A DNA stretch of 64,000 bases from Bacteroidales bacterium (GCA_021740585.1 JAIOZM010000006.1:16390-80389); one strand, 5' to 3'; counted from the first letter of the stretch, positions 36,418 to 48,658 are shown. The notes: a model not told the origin generated them from the letters alone. Numbers and translations: made by a program.

Positions 36418-36816
36418 CGTATGCAAATTTATAGCAACATTTAGAACTTCCCAATTAAAACATATGGTCATTAATGTAAATTTTTAAAGAAGGATTAATT
36501 CCATTGGCTTGAAATTATTCTAAGTCATTACGATTTTATTCAGAGCTTTTTCAGCTTTTATACTCATGAATTATTTGAGCTCAACAGGAATCCGGATAGC
36601 CAATAAAGAACAGTCTGTTCGATCTTTCTTGGCAGAATTTTAATTCGTGTATCTAACAATTTCCCAATCGACTTTGAATAAGTCTGGTTATTAATTAAAA
36701 AAATGTATAAATAATAAATAATATATTAGTTAATAAATAACTATAAAATATAGTATAAAAACTTGAAAAACAATATATAAAAATGTATTATTGTAATATA
36801 ATATGTAACAAAAACT
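36418..36816. other. AT-rich gene-free region upstream of the recombinase-like gene
   Basis: These 399 bp contain no convincing coding frame. The last 150 bp (36670-36816) are almost only A and T, with repeated ATAATA/TATATA stretches. The region may carry the promoters of mnmD (minus) and of the recombinase-like gene. No att-like direct repeat was recognised. Confidence 0.45.
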
Positions 36817-38028
36817 ATGATATCCTTAAAATATTATTTATCAAAACGAAAGGCGTCTAATATTTTATTGGGTGAAGATTCGCGTCTTTTAATGTCAATT
36901 CATTATGAAGGATGTCGTATAATATTCTATCCCGGGATATTTTTGAACGTATTTCATTGGGATAAATCAAATCAAGAGGTGGTTAACAGAACTGATAAAG
37001 ATCATTTGAATATCTTACTCAGGAATCTGAAAACTGAAGTTGCTGGAATATATGCTGGTCTGAAGAATCGGAACGAACACCTGGATCTGAAAATTTTTAG
37101 AAATGCATTATCTGAGATTAGAGTGAAAACTCATTTCACGTTAACCAATGCCTTTATACTCTTTATGGAGAATAAGAGTAATTCATGGAGTAATTCTACC
37201 TATTTAAAATTCAAAACTTTATACAAAAAAATTAGTGAATATGAGTCTTCACATGCTATTTATCTTAGTTTGGAGGCTGCTGATAAAAGTTTCATGACTG
37301 ACTTTTGCAAGCATCTTATGGATGAAGGTATGCAGATTTCTACTACGGAAACGTATATGAACAATATTAAGGCTGTATTGACTTATGCGGTAAAAAAGAA
37401 GTGGATGATTTCAAAGGATTACCTTAATTATAAACCTAAAAAGTCTGTTGCGGAACCAAATCATGAAAATTTGATCAGGTATTTGAATTTTCAGGAATTA
37501 ATAGAATTGAATAGTCTGGAATTAGAAAGCCGAAAACTACAGCAATGCAGAGATATATTTTGTTTCATGGCATTTACCGGAATACGTTTTAGTGAAATTA
37601 AATACTTAAAGGTGAATGATCTGGCAGACAATTCGATACATATTAAATCTAAACGTTCAAGAGTATTACCATTGAACAAATTTGCCCTGGCCATTCTCCA
37701 GAAATATAAAAATAAGTATTATCGTAATAACAGCTTGCTTCCTGTTTATTCAGAAATTACTATGAATAAATATCTTGCGATAATTTTCTCCGGAACAGGT
37801 TTCACAACTTCTTTTACCTATATGAATTCCGAACGAAAGATTACTATTTCGGCGGCTTACAATAGTTTTATGGCAAATGCTGTTCATTTGGGAATAGATC
37901 CCTTTTTTGTAAGAAAGTGGTCTGCGAATAAGACGCTTAGCCGGTATCTTTCGGTAAAGGAGAGTATGGAAATGAGAGAGAAATTTGAACTTGAGAACAT
38001 TAATCAACACTATAAGGATGGAAAATGA
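36817..38028 (+). CDS. Tyrosine recombinase-like protein with degenerate active site
   Basis: This 403-residue protein has an arm-type N-terminal DNA-binding domain (about 1-100, ISLKYYLSKRKASNILLGEDSRLLMSIHYEGCR), a SAM-like core-binding domain (about 110-210) and a catalytic-like domain (about 220-395). Arg257 (FTGIRFSEIKYL) and Tyr377 (LSRYLSV) are kept, as is a candidate Lys (IKSKRSRVLPLN). The HxxR motif is replaced by ISAAYNSFMANA, and the second His by Ser in KWSANKTLSRYL. It is therefore probably not an active integrase but a domesticated DNA-binding protein or decaying element gene. The methyltransferase overlaps it by 11 bp. No element boundaries were seen. Confidence 0.8.
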   Translation: MISLKYYLSKRKASNILLGEDSRLLMSIHYEGCRIIFYPGIFLNVFHWDKSNQEVVNRTDKDHLNILLRNLKTEVAGIYAGLKNRNEHLDLKIFRNALSEIRVKTHFTLTNAFILFMENKSNSWSNSTYLKFKTLYKKISEYESSHAIYLSLEAADKSFMTDFCKHLMDEGMQISTTETYMNNIKAVLTYAVKKKWMISKDYLNYKPKKSVAEPNHENLIRYLNFQELIELNSLELESRKLQQCRDIFCFMAFTGIRFSEIKYLKVNDLADNSIHIKSKRSRVLPLNKFALAILQKYKNKYYRNNSLLPVYSEITMNKYLAIIFSGTGFTTSFTYMNSERKITISAAYNSFMANAVHLGIDPFFVRKWSANKTLSRYLSVKESMEMREKFELENINQHYKDGK

Positions 38029-38722
38029 TTTATTCGGTATGGCTTTGGAGAATTATTTTCTCCATCAAATGGATGAGGCGATTATTATACACTCACCCGA
38101 TTTTGATGAAGATGAGATTTTACCTTCCTGGTACTTCAGATCTTATGAAGAAATGCCGGAGATTGAGAAATTTGCTCTCGAAAAATGCAAGGGGTCTATC
38201 CTGGATGTGGGGGCAGGTGCGGGTAGTCATGCTCTCTGTTTGCAAAACAGGGGGCATAATGTAAGCGCTCTTGATATCTCAGAGGGTGCTTGTAAGGTAA
38301 TGAAAGCAAGGGGTGTGAAAAATGTTTTTCATAAAAATATATTTGATCTGAAATCAGGTAAATATGATACAATTCTTATGCTTATGAATGGAATTGGATT
38401 GTGTGAAACACTGGAAGGATTGGATTTATTTCTGGCTGCCCTCGATGGATTGTTAAAGGCTGGCGGGGAACTGATATTCGATTCTTCCAATCTGATTTAT
38501 TTATATTATGAGGAAGAAAGGGAAGAATTGTTGGTTAACAGCAGTAAATATTATGGAGAGATCGATTTTCAAATGGAATACCTTGGGAAACGATCTAAAC
38601 CATTTTCCTGGCTATATATCGATTTTGAGGAATTGTCAAAACGGGCGGCAAAATTTAATTTCAAATCAGAAATCTTATTGGAAGGATCAAATCTGCATTA
38701 TCTGGCCAGAGTCTTTAGATGA
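38018..38722 (+). CDS. Class I SAM-dependent methyltransferase
   Basis: This 234-residue methyltransferase has SAM motif I GSILDVGAGAGSHALCLQNRGHNVSALDIS (about 62-91), acidic motif II, and GKYDTILMLMNGIGLCE (about 116-132) as the motif IV region. It resembles small-molecule or protein methylases of the UbiE/Tam type; the substrate is unknown. ATG 38018 (MENDLFGMALENYF) overlaps the end of the recombinase-like gene by 11 bp, so translation may be coupled. Its 3' end overlaps the convergent TtcA-like gene by 36 bp. ATG 37985 is a possible longer start. Confidence 0.82.
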   Translation: MENDLFGMALENYFLHQMDEAIIIHSPDFDEDEILPSWYFRSYEEMPEIEKFALEKCKGSILDVGAGAGSHALCLQNRGHNVSALDISEGACKVMKARGVKNVFHKNIFDLKSGKYDTILMLMNGIGLCETLEGLDLFLAALDGLLKAGGELIFDSSNLIYLYYEEEREELLVNSSKYYGEIDFQMEYLGKRSKPFSWLYIDFEELSKRAAKFNFKSEILLEGSNLHYLARVFR

Positions 38723-39478
38723 GCTTTTTTTGCTTTTTGGCAGGTATTCAGTATAAATATTATCTAATGCATGAAACATATTTATTCTGGAAGCCGGATA
38801 GCTCTTGCTAATTTCATCAATTAAGTTCTTTGTGTAATTTCTTTTGCTCAGATTTTCATGCGGACAGTACTTGCTTACAGCATCAAATTTTCTGAATTTC
38901 GAAAAGTTTATTAATTCTTGTTCCCAAATATCCATAAGAGGACGAATTAACTTCACCCTTCCTTCAAACATAGAAAGAGAATAGGGTAAGGAACTGATGG
39001 AACCATGATATAGTAAATTCATCATAAAAGTCTGCAAGGCGTCATCACGATGATGACCAAATGCCAGTTTATTGCAATTTAGCTCCTTGCCATAATCGAA
39101 AATTGCTTTTCGCCTTTCCCATGAGCAAATAAAGCAGGCCGATTTATCCGATTTTTCAAGATCAGGTCTGATACGTATTATCTTCAAATCAACCTCCAGA
39201 CCGATGGCAAATTTCTTGATATAATCCAGATCAACTTCATAGCCAATATCCTCTGGTACAATATGAACGGCAAACATCTCAACATGAAAAGGAAATGCCT
39301 TTATCCGGTCTGCAAGCAGTTCCAGCATTATCATAGAATCTTTTCCTCCCGATAAACCAAGCAATAACCTGTCCCCATCTTCCAGCAGATTATGCTCCCG
39401 GATGGTTAGGGCCATTTTACGGCCAAGTTTTTTAAATAATTTTTCCTCTTGAGCAGCCACGTTGAACTCTTTTTTCAA
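38687..39478 (-). CDS. TtcA-family tRNA thiolation enzyme (PP-loop ATPase)
   Basis: This 263-residue PP-loop protein has the pyrophosphatase loop GLSGGKDSM (43-49), the CxxC pair ACFICSWERR (Cys115, Cys118), GHHRDDALQTFMMNLLYHG (about 144-162) and a third Cys in YCPHENLS. These are the Fe-S/thiolation residues of TtcA, which makes 2-thiocytidine 32 in tRNA. Related Bacteroidota proteins could use another tRNA base, so the exact product is inferred. The end overlaps the convergent methyltransferase by 36 bp, in non-conserved tails of both. Confidence 0.83.
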   Translation of the reverse strand: MKKEFNVAAQEEKLFKKLGRKMALTIREHNLLEDGDRLLLGLSGGKDSMIMLELLADRIKAFPFHVEMFAVHIVPEDIGYEVDLDYIKKFAIGLEVDLKIIRIRPDLEKSDKSACFICSWERRKAIFDYGKELNCNKLAFGHHRDDALQTFMMNLLYHGSISSLPYSLSMFEGRVKLIRPLMDIWEQELINFSKFRKFDAVSKYCPHENLSKRNYTKNLIDEISKSYPASRINMFHALDNIYTEYLPKSKKSSSKDSGQIMQI

Positions 39479-39600
39479 AGTTTAATTTGGGTTTAAAATT
39501 ACATTTTTAACTTAGTTTACTGAATTAATAATGAATTTTACTCAAAATAATATCTGGGAATTTTTGTCTGAATCTTTTTTTTCTTTTAGTTACAGGAAAT

Positions 39601-39608
39601 TATATTTG
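39601..39608 (+). promoter_or_regulatory. Candidate -7 box TATATTTG upstream of the sugar block
   Basis: The box matches TAnnTTTG exactly, about 135 bp before ATG 39744. It predicts a long leader that contains ATGCTAG (39613-39619) and its complement CTAGCAT (39657-39663), a possible closing stem of a leader structure. No standard -33 TTG was seen. Confidence 0.35.
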
Positions 39609-39743
39609 TAAAATGCTAGCTTTGATTAGAATTAGAAAGTCCGGTTTTCCTTGAAACTAGCATAAAAGAAATATGTTTCAAAAAGTCTGAGTTTAGAAGG
39701 TCGCCAGGGTAAAAATTATTAAACTGTTAAATAGATATATTTT

Positions 39744-40655
39744 ATGAAACCAAGTCTTTTAATACTGGCTGCCGGAATGGGGAGCAGATATGGAAGTATG
39801 AAACAAATTGAAGGTTTCGGACCTTCGGGGGAAACGATAACCGATTATTCAATTTTCGATGCAATACGGGCAGGATTCGGAAAGATTGTTTTTGTTATTT
39901 CGCCTAAAATGGAAGAAGAATTTGTTAGCTCATATATTAAGAAATTTCCTTCCGATCTGGTAATCGATTATGTAATTCAGGGAGTTAATACCATTCCGGG
40001 AGGAATAGAGATTTCCAAGGATAGAGTTAAGCCCTGGGGTACGGCGCACGCCGTGTTGATGGCTAAGAAAAAGATTAAGGAGCCTTTCGCAGTTATCAAT
40101 GCCGACGATTTTTATGGCCGTTCAGCATATAAAATTATTGCCGATCATCTGAAAAATTCTGCTGAAAAAAATAATAACGAGTTTTGCCTTGCCGGTTATC
40201 CTGTCAGCAATACATTAAGCGATTATGGGTCTGTTTCCCGGGGAGTTTGCCAGTTAGATCAAAATGATTATTTGTCCACCATAGTTGAGCGCACTAAAAT
40301 AGAACGTATCAATAATGAAATTGTATTTACCGAGGCTGATGGAAAAGTATTCCCAATTTCTTCAGATGCTATGGTTTCAATGAATTTATTCGGATTCACC
40401 CCGGTTTTTTTCGAAAAGATGGAGGAATATTTTACTGATTTCCTAAAGGAAAATGCATTCAACTTAAAGTCTGAAATTTACCTTCCTATGGTCGTGCAGA
40501 AAATGAAGGACGAGCATGTTGTGCAAACCAAAGTTCTGAGAACCGATGAGCAATGGTTTGGTGTTACCTATAAAGAGGACAGACCTCATGTATTGAAAAT
40601 GATAAATAAACTGGTGGCAGATGGTGAATACCCAAATAATTTGTGGAATAGCTAA
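39744..40655 (+). CDS. Sugar-1-phosphate nucleotidyltransferase
   Basis: This 303-residue protein has an N-terminal Rossmann-like nucleotidyltransferase fold with LILAAGMGSRYGSMKQIEGFGPSGETITDYSIFDAI (about 5-40) and the metal-site region PFAVINADDFYGRSAY (about 117-132). It makes NDP-sugars from sugar-1-phosphate and NTP. Its stop overlaps the ATG of the kinase gene (TAATG), so the pair is translationally coupled, and the kinase product would be its substrate. UDP and an N-acetylhexosamine are the likely substrates, inferred from the partner. Located in the cytoplasm. Confidence 0.82.
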   Translation: MKPSLLILAAGMGSRYGSMKQIEGFGPSGETITDYSIFDAIRAGFGKIVFVISPKMEEEFVSSYIKKFPSDLVIDYVIQGVNTIPGGIEISKDRVKPWGTAHAVLMAKKKIKEPFAVINADDFYGRSAYKIIADHLKNSAEKNNNEFCLAGYPVSNTLSDYGSVSRGVCQLDQNDYLSTIVERTKIERINNEIVFTEADGKVFPISSDAMVSMNLFGFTPVFFEKMEEYFTDFLKENAFNLKSEIYLPMVVQKMKDEHVVQTKVLRTDEQWFGVTYKEDRPHVLKMINKLVADGEYPNNLWNS

Positions 40656-41725
40656 TGGAAGTTGAATCCATATTTGAAAGTTTTGAAACGAATGGTAGCT
40701 TTCTAAATTCCAAAGAGTTTGGGGAAGGTAATATTCATAAAACCTGGATGATTAATACTTCAGAATCTTCTGTTTTCATCTTGCAAAAATTTAACAATTT
40801 GGTTTTCAGGGATCCGGATGGCCTCATGCAGAATACATTTCTAATCTCTAATCATCTTGCTAAAAAAGTTGGAATAAGAAATCTGAATTGGGAATTTCCA
40901 AACTTTTATAAAACAAAAAAAGGAGATCTTTTTTATAAAGAAGAGGAAAGTTACTGGAGATTAATGGATTACATTGATCACGATCCGGATGCCGGCAATA
41001 ACGATCGAAAATACTTTAACGCAGGCAAATCCTATGGCCAGTTTATTGAACTCCTTTCTGATCTTCCGGTGGAGCTAATTAGGGAAACCATCCCTGATTT
41101 TCATAATTTGCCCTTCAGGATAAAAAATTTTAAAGAAGCAGTTGATCTTTCTTCTGCTATTTTCCGGCAAAATTCCAACAAGGAAATAAAATACTTACTG
41201 AATCTGGAACATAAAATGCTTCAGGTCCCAGAGCTTGCCTCATCAGGTCTGCTTCCCCGGCGATTGGTTCACATGGACCCCAAACTCGATAATATTCTGT
41301 TCGACAGGAATGCTAATCCTGTGGCAATAATTGATCTTGATACCGTGATGCCGGGCATTGTCCATTCTGATTTTGGCGATGCTCTTCGTTCATTCGGAAA
41401 CACAGCAGCTGAAGATGAACCGGATGTGTCAAAAGTATCTTTTAATCTCAATGTTTTTGAAGACTTTAGCCGGGGATTCGCAGAATCATTAAAAACATTG
41501 CTGCTACCTGTCGAAATTGAAACCCTCCACTTAGCACCGGCCATTTTTGCCTATATGCAATCCATCCGCTTTTTAAGCGATTATTTGCAGGGTAGTAAGT
41601 ATTATAATATCAAATATCCTTCGCACAATCTTGTTAGAACACGCAATCAGATTTGTTTGCTTGAGGATATTTTAAGGAATGAAAATGAAATGAAAGTTAT
41701 AATTGAGAGGGAATTCAACTCATAA
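40655..41725 (+). CDS. Aminoglycoside-phosphotransferase-like sugar kinase (NahK-like)
   Basis: This 356-residue kinase has the APH fold. It begins with a substrate/ATP region (EFGEGNIHKTWMINTSESSVFILQKFNNLVFRDPDGLMQN) of the N-acetylhexosamine 1-kinase kind. The catalytic Brenner motif is VHMDPKLDNILFDRNANPVAIIDLDTVMPG (about 207-236, HxDxxxxN then DxD). With the coupled nucleotidyltransferase it would form HexNAc-1-phosphate and then UDP-HexNAc, a salvage route. The neighbouring GH109-like and GH2 enzymes fit release of GalNAc and galactose from glycans. The sugar specificity is inferred. Confidence 0.82.
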   Translation: MEVESIFESFETNGSFLNSKEFGEGNIHKTWMINTSESSVFILQKFNNLVFRDPDGLMQNTFLISNHLAKKVGIRNLNWEFPNFYKTKKGDLFYKEEESYWRLMDYIDHDPDAGNNDRKYFNAGKSYGQFIELLSDLPVELIRETIPDFHNLPFRIKNFKEAVDLSSAIFRQNSNKEIKYLLNLEHKMLQVPELASSGLLPRRLVHMDPKLDNILFDRNANPVAIIDLDTVMPGIVHSDFGDALRSFGNTAAEDEPDVSKVSFNLNVFEDFSRGFAESLKTLLLPVEIETLHLAPAIFAYMQSIRFLSDYLQGSKYYNIKYPSHNLVRTRNQICLLEDILRNENEMKVIIEREFNS

Positions 41726-41802
41726 TTTTTCTGGAATTGTATTTCATTTCAAAGTGGATCAGGCTCATTTCGAATCGACTATTATTTTATACATTTACAT
41801 GA

Positions 41803-44976
<3,174 letters not shown>

Positions 44977-44980
44977 TACT

Positions 44981-46339
44981 ATGGACAGAAGGTCTTTTAT
45001 CAGAAGCTCGGGAATTGCCGGGGCTGCTTTGGCGGCTCCTTCAGGGATATTCGCAAAATCTATTCTGAAGGAAAAAGCGAGAATTGCTTTTATAGGAGTG
45101 GGATTAAGAGGTTGCAATCACCTCGGGAATTTGCTGAACAGAGAGGATGTTGAAATTCCTGCCATTTGTGACATTGATCCGAAGCGGATTGAAATAGCTC
45201 AAAAAATGATTATAGATGCCAAATATCCAAAGGCAGCTGTTTATGGCGATCACGAAAATTCCTACAAAGATCTGCTGGCCAGAAATGATATCGACGGTGT
45301 GATAATTTCAACGCCTTGGTTATGGCATACACCCATGGCTGTTGATGCCATGAAAGCCGGGAAATATACAGGAGTTGAAGTTTCTGCGGCAACAACTATG
45401 GCTGAATGCTGGGATTTGGTTGATACTCATGAGGAAACCGGTGTCCCCCTTATGATACTCGAAAATGTTAATTACAGACGAGATGTTATGGCTGTAATGA
45501 ACATGGTAAGAGAGGGTTTATTTGGAGAAATGCTTCACGGACGTTGCGGTTATCAGCACGATTTAAGAGGGGTGAAATTTAATGATGGTATTTCAGCATA
45601 TGGTGAAGGAGTTGAGTTTGGGTCAAAAGGAATCTCTGAAGCTGCCTGGCGTACGCAACATTCCCTAAAAAGAAACGCCGATTTGTATCCTACTCATGGT
45701 TTGGGTCCGGTAGCCGCCATGATGGACATCAATCGGGGGAACCGCTTTACCAGAATTTCCTCTTTTGCCACAAAGTCGAGAGGACTTAAAAATTATATTT
45801 TGAATAATCCCAAAGGTGGAAGCGATCATCCAAATGCAAAGCTCGACTGGAAATTGGGTGATATTGTAACTTCTACCATCGAAACTGCGATGGGGGAAAC
45901 GATCATTGTAACTCATGATACAAATTCACCGCGTCCTTATTCACTGGGTTTCCGTATTCAGGGCACCATGGGAATCACGGAATTTGATTATTACAATAAG
46001 CGATTATATGTGGAGGGTATAAGTGAGCCTCATCAATGGGATGCGATGGACAATTTCCTCAAAAAATATGATCACCCTCTATGGAAAAAATATGGCGAAT
46101 TTGCTGAAGGATCAGGACATGGAGGAATGGATTTCTTTGTGGACAATGCTTTTGTTGAAATCGTAAAAAGACAGGAGGAGGCACCCCTTGATGCATACGA
46201 TGCTGCTGCCTGGAGTGCAGTTACTCCATTATCGGAAATGTCGATAGCTGAAGGTGGGAATGCACTCGATTTTCCCGATTTTACACGAGGGAAATGGATT
46301 AAAAGAAAGAGGATTTTTGCACTGGATGATCGTTTTTAA
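44981..46339 (+). CDS. Gfo/Idh/MocA-family glycosidase, GH109-like (Tat-exported)
   Basis: This 452-residue protein has a twin-arginine signal (MDRRSFIRSSGIAGAALAAPSGIFA), the NAD-binding Rossmann motif ARIAFIGVGLRGCNHLGNLL (about 35-54), and the C-terminal GFO domain with GVEVSAATTMAECWDLVDTHEETGVPLMILENVNYRRDVMAVMNMVREGLFGEMLH. This middle segment matches GH109 alpha-N-acetylgalactosaminidases, which use tightly bound NAD. It would remove alpha-GalNAc from glycoproteins in the periplasm, fitting the HexNAc kinase upstream. ATG 44981, 4 bp after the GH2 stop, begins the Tat signal; the frame is open further upstream but only within the GH2 gene. Confidence 0.88.
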   Translation: MDRRSFIRSSGIAGAALAAPSGIFAKSILKEKARIAFIGVGLRGCNHLGNLLNREDVEIPAICDIDPKRIEIAQKMIIDAKYPKAAVYGDHENSYKDLLARNDIDGVIISTPWLWHTPMAVDAMKAGKYTGVEVSAATTMAECWDLVDTHEETGVPLMILENVNYRRDVMAVMNMVREGLFGEMLHGRCGYQHDLRGVKFNDGISAYGEGVEFGSKGISEAAWRTQHSLKRNADLYPTHGLGPVAAMMDINRGNRFTRISSFATKSRGLKNYILNNPKGGSDHPNAKLDWKLGDIVTSTIETAMGETIIVTHDTNSPRPYSLGFRIQGTMGITEFDYYNKRLYVEGISEPHQWDAMDNFLKKYDHPLWKKYGEFAEGSGHGGMDFFVDNAFVEIVKRQEEAPLDAYDAAAWSAVTPLSEMSIAEGGNALDFPDFTRGKWIKRKRIFALDDRF

Positions 46340-46754
46340 GTCCTTTGGAAATGTTTTTGTGGCACGCGATGCGAAAAATATACCTCCACTGGTACTTAGC
46401 TCATCAACGATGATAATTGGAGGTGCCACACTGTATCTGTTCTCATTGCCATTTGAAGGATTTCATCCCGCGATTAAGCCTCTGGAATATTATGCCTCCC
46501 TGGCCTGGTTAAGCTTTTTATCGGCCACCGCTATTTCAATATGGTTTACTCTTTTAAAACGACCTGAAGTAAAAGTATCGGATCTTAATTTTTGGAAGTT
46601 TTTGATACCGGTTATGGGCGCTATTCTTGCCTTTATAATTCTCCCTGAGGAGAAAATCAGTGCCGTTGCTGTAGCAGGAATGAGCATTATAGCTATTTCA
46701 CTTATAATGCTGAATATTTTAAAGAGAAGGCAGCTTAAAAATCCTGCTCCTTAG
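46326..46754 (+). pseudogene. Remnant of an EamA/DMT-family permease (C-terminal half)
   Basis: This frame encodes about 142 residues: MIVFKSFGNVFVARDAKNIPPLVLSSSTMIIGGATLYL, then SFLSATAISIWFTLLKRPEVKVSDLNFWKFLIPVMGAILAFIILPEEKISAVAVAGMSIIAISLIMLNIL. That is the second EamA repeat (about four to five TM helices) of a drug/metabolite transporter, without the first repeat. Its upstream part is cut by the end of the GH109-like gene, so it looks like a truncated gene. ATG 46326 overlaps that gene's stop by 14 bp and might still allow translation. It overlaps rlmN by 20 bp at the 3' ends. Confidence 0.72.
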
Positions 46755-47772
46755 ATTCTGTAAGGCTCTTGGTCGATAGCATTCCACAGGCAGCATAGAT
46801 GTCTTCGCCACGTGAACGTCGGATTGTGGAGGTAATCCCTCTTGCGGAAAGGGCATCTCTGAAATATTCCATAACTTCAGGCTCGCTTCCCAAAAGCGGA
46901 GTATCGGGAATCGGATGAAATTTTATGAGGTTCAGCCTGCATTTAATGCCACTTAAAAGCCGGCTGAGCTCACGAACGTGTTTTTCAGTGTCATTCAGGC
47001 CTTTAAACATAATGTACTCCATGGAGACCCGTCTTTGCTTTGACCAGTCATATTTTTTCAGGTTTTCGATAATATCTTTAATTGGAAAAATATTCTGGAT
47101 TGGCATCAGCTTCTTTCTCTCCTCCTCAAAGGGAGTATGGAGGCTAATAGCAAGGTGACATTCACTTTTTTCAAGAAATTCTGTCATTCCGGGAAGAATG
47201 CCGATGGTGGAAACAGTGATTCTTCTCGGACTCATGGCCAGCCCCCAGGGAGCAGTCAGTATTTCCAGACTTTTCAAAACTTCTTCAGTATTATCGAGAG
47301 GTTCGCCCATTCCCATATAGACTATATTGGTGAGCTTCTCTCTTTCGGGCAGACTAAGAATCTGATTTACTATTTCTCCGGCAGAAAGATTTCCCTGAAA
47401 CCCCTGCTTCCCTGTCATGCAGAAAAGACAACCCATTTTGCAGCCAACCTGACTGGAAACGCATAGGGTGGCTCTGGTTTTTTCAGGTATATAGGCGGCT
47501 TCAACGAATTTTTTTATCTGAGCAGCAAAAAGATATTTTTTAGTACCATCAACAGATGCCTGAACCTGAGTATGATTGCTAAATCCGGCAACAAACTTTT
47601 CTCCCAGCTTTTCTCTGTTTTGCAGAGATATGTTTTGCATATCGTCGATGGAGGAAATAGTCTTTTTATATAGCCAGTCAGCAATTTGCTTAGCCGTAAA
47701 AGCAGGCATTCCCAAATCCTTTACTACTACTTCCAATTCAGCAAGTGTTTTTCCCAGCAGTGATTTTTTCAT
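46735..47772 (-). CDS. rlmN: 23S rRNA (adenine(2503)-C2)-methyltransferase RlmN
   Basis: This 345-residue radical SAM enzyme has the cluster-binding motif CKMGCLFC (Cys111, Cys115, Cys118), YMGMGEPLDNTEEVLKSLEIL, PRRITVSTIGILPGM, and the C-terminal RRSRGEDIYAACGML with the catalytic Cys329. It methylates A2503 of 23S rRNA and probably A37 of some tRNAs. The absence of Cfr-type divergence near the active site supports RlmN over a resistance methylase. It follows the ferredoxin reductase-like gene by 9 bp on the same strand, so they may be cotranscribed. Confidence 0.94.
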   Translation of the reverse strand: MKKSLLGKTLAELEVVVKDLGMPAFTAKQIADWLYKKTISSIDDMQNISLQNREKLGEKFVAGFSNHTQVQASVDGTKKYLFAAQIKKFVEAAYIPEKTRATLCVSSQVGCKMGCLFCMTGKQGFQGNLSAGEIVNQILSLPEREKLTNIVYMGMGEPLDNTEEVLKSLEILTAPWGLAMSPRRITVSTIGILPGMTEFLEKSECHLAISLHTPFEEERKKLMPIQNIFPIKDIIENLKKYDWSKQRRVSMEYIMFKGLNDTEKHVRELSRLLSGIKCRLNLIKFHPIPDTPLLGSEPEVMEYFRDALSARGITSTIRRSRGEDIYAACGMLSTKSLTESKEQDF

Positions 47773-47781
47773 AAGTTAAAA

Positions 47782-48426
47782 CTAAAAATAAATCTCCCCG
47801 ACAATATTCCCAAATGAAATTCCCTTTAATAGCAAAATATCCCTTGTTTCCACAACCATTTCCGCACTTCCGCAAAGGTAATATTTATGAGCCGGATTCA
47901 AATCGTCTTTTTCTTTTAAATAATGGGTTAATCTGCCTTCGAAAACACCATCGCCGGTTTCCCTGGTACAGCATCGCACATAATTTTTGCCGAGTTTCTC
48001 TCTGAATTCATTCCCGAAATAAAAAGATTCAAGGAATTTACCGCCATGGATTAATAGCTTGTTGTTATAATTTCCTGAAAAAAACATAGAAGCGAAGGGA
48101 GCAATTCCTGTTCCTGAAGCAATCCAACAGGCATCTTCATTCATTTCTGAAATGAAATTCCCTGACGCATTGGTAATAAAAATGGAATCGTTTGCTTTCC
48201 TTTTCGCAAGCCAGGGTGTAAGCTGGCCACCTTCTTTTATATCGTATAATATCCTAATCACATCCTCCGTATTACCACTGGCAATACTATACAATCTGGG
48301 AGCTTCCTGCAGATGATTACTAATGCCAATTACCTGACCCGGCAGGAATTCAAAATCTCTTTTAAAACTGAGTACATAAACAGACCCGGCGATCTCTGTA
48401 TTTGATATAATAATTTTCTTTATCAC
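47782..48426 (-). CDS. Ferredoxin-NADP reductase-like flavoprotein
   Basis: This 214-residue short FNR-family protein has an FAD-binding beta-barrel (about 1-95, with the flavin motif APRLYSIASG for RxYS) and an NAD(P)-binding domain (about 95-214, with ACWIASGTGIAPFASMF, and YYLCGSAEMVVETRDILLLKG). It has no ferredoxin domain. It could supply electrons from NADPH to a ferredoxin or flavodoxin for radical SAM enzymes. The gene directly before rlmN makes that an appealing but unproven link. It is divergent from the trp operon. Confidence 0.85.
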   Translation of the reverse strand: MIKKIIISNTEIAGSVYVLSFKRDFEFLPGQVIGISNHLQEAPRLYSIASGNTEDVIRILYDIKEGGQLTPWLAKRKANDSIFITNASGNFISEMNEDACWIASGTGIAPFASMFFSGNYNNKLLIHGGKFLESFYFGNEFREKLGKNYVRCCTRETGDGVFEGRLTHYLKEKDDLNPAHKYYLCGSAEMVVETRDILLLKGISFGNIVGEIYF

Positions 48427-48589
48427 AGAATTGAAAATTAGATGATATTTTAAATCCTTGTTGTACGGGATATTGTATCAAATTCATATTTTCCCCCAAC
48501 ACTTCTGATCTAAAATAACAAAATAATAGGGATAAAGATTTTTTAAATTGAAAAAATAGTAGTTATTTTGCTTTTGAAATAAAACAAAT

Positions 48590-48655
48590 ATGTTGAATAG
48601 CATTAAAAATTGGTGGTGGCAATCTTTTTTCAATTCCAATCGGGATATGAGATAG
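48590..48655 (+). CDS. trpL: trp operon leader peptide with three consecutive Trp codons
   Basis: ATG 48590 opens a 21-codon frame, MLNSIKNWWWQSFF..., with TGG TGG TGG at 48611-48619 and stop TAG at 48653-48655. It lies upstream of a strong terminator and of trpE, as in attenuated trp operons. Stalling at the Trp codons when charged tRNA-Trp is scarce would free a downstream antiterminator. From memory, conserved Bacteroidota trp leader motifs of this kind have been described. Function is inferred from the triple Trp run, the position and the terminator. Confidence 0.85.
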   Translation: MLNSIKNWWWQSFFNSNRDMR

Positions 48656-48658
48656 TTT

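Noticed and set aside
36418..36816. Attachment site or mobile-element boundary next to the recombinase-like gene
   Set aside because: No direct repeat matching a tRNA end or the other side of the gene was found, and the recombinase lacks key catalytic residues.
46254..46325. Longer start for the EamA remnant inside the GH109-like gene
   Set aside because: The extra residues are encoded within the conserved GH109-like C-terminus in another frame and lack TM character; only the part from about 46326 matches EamA.
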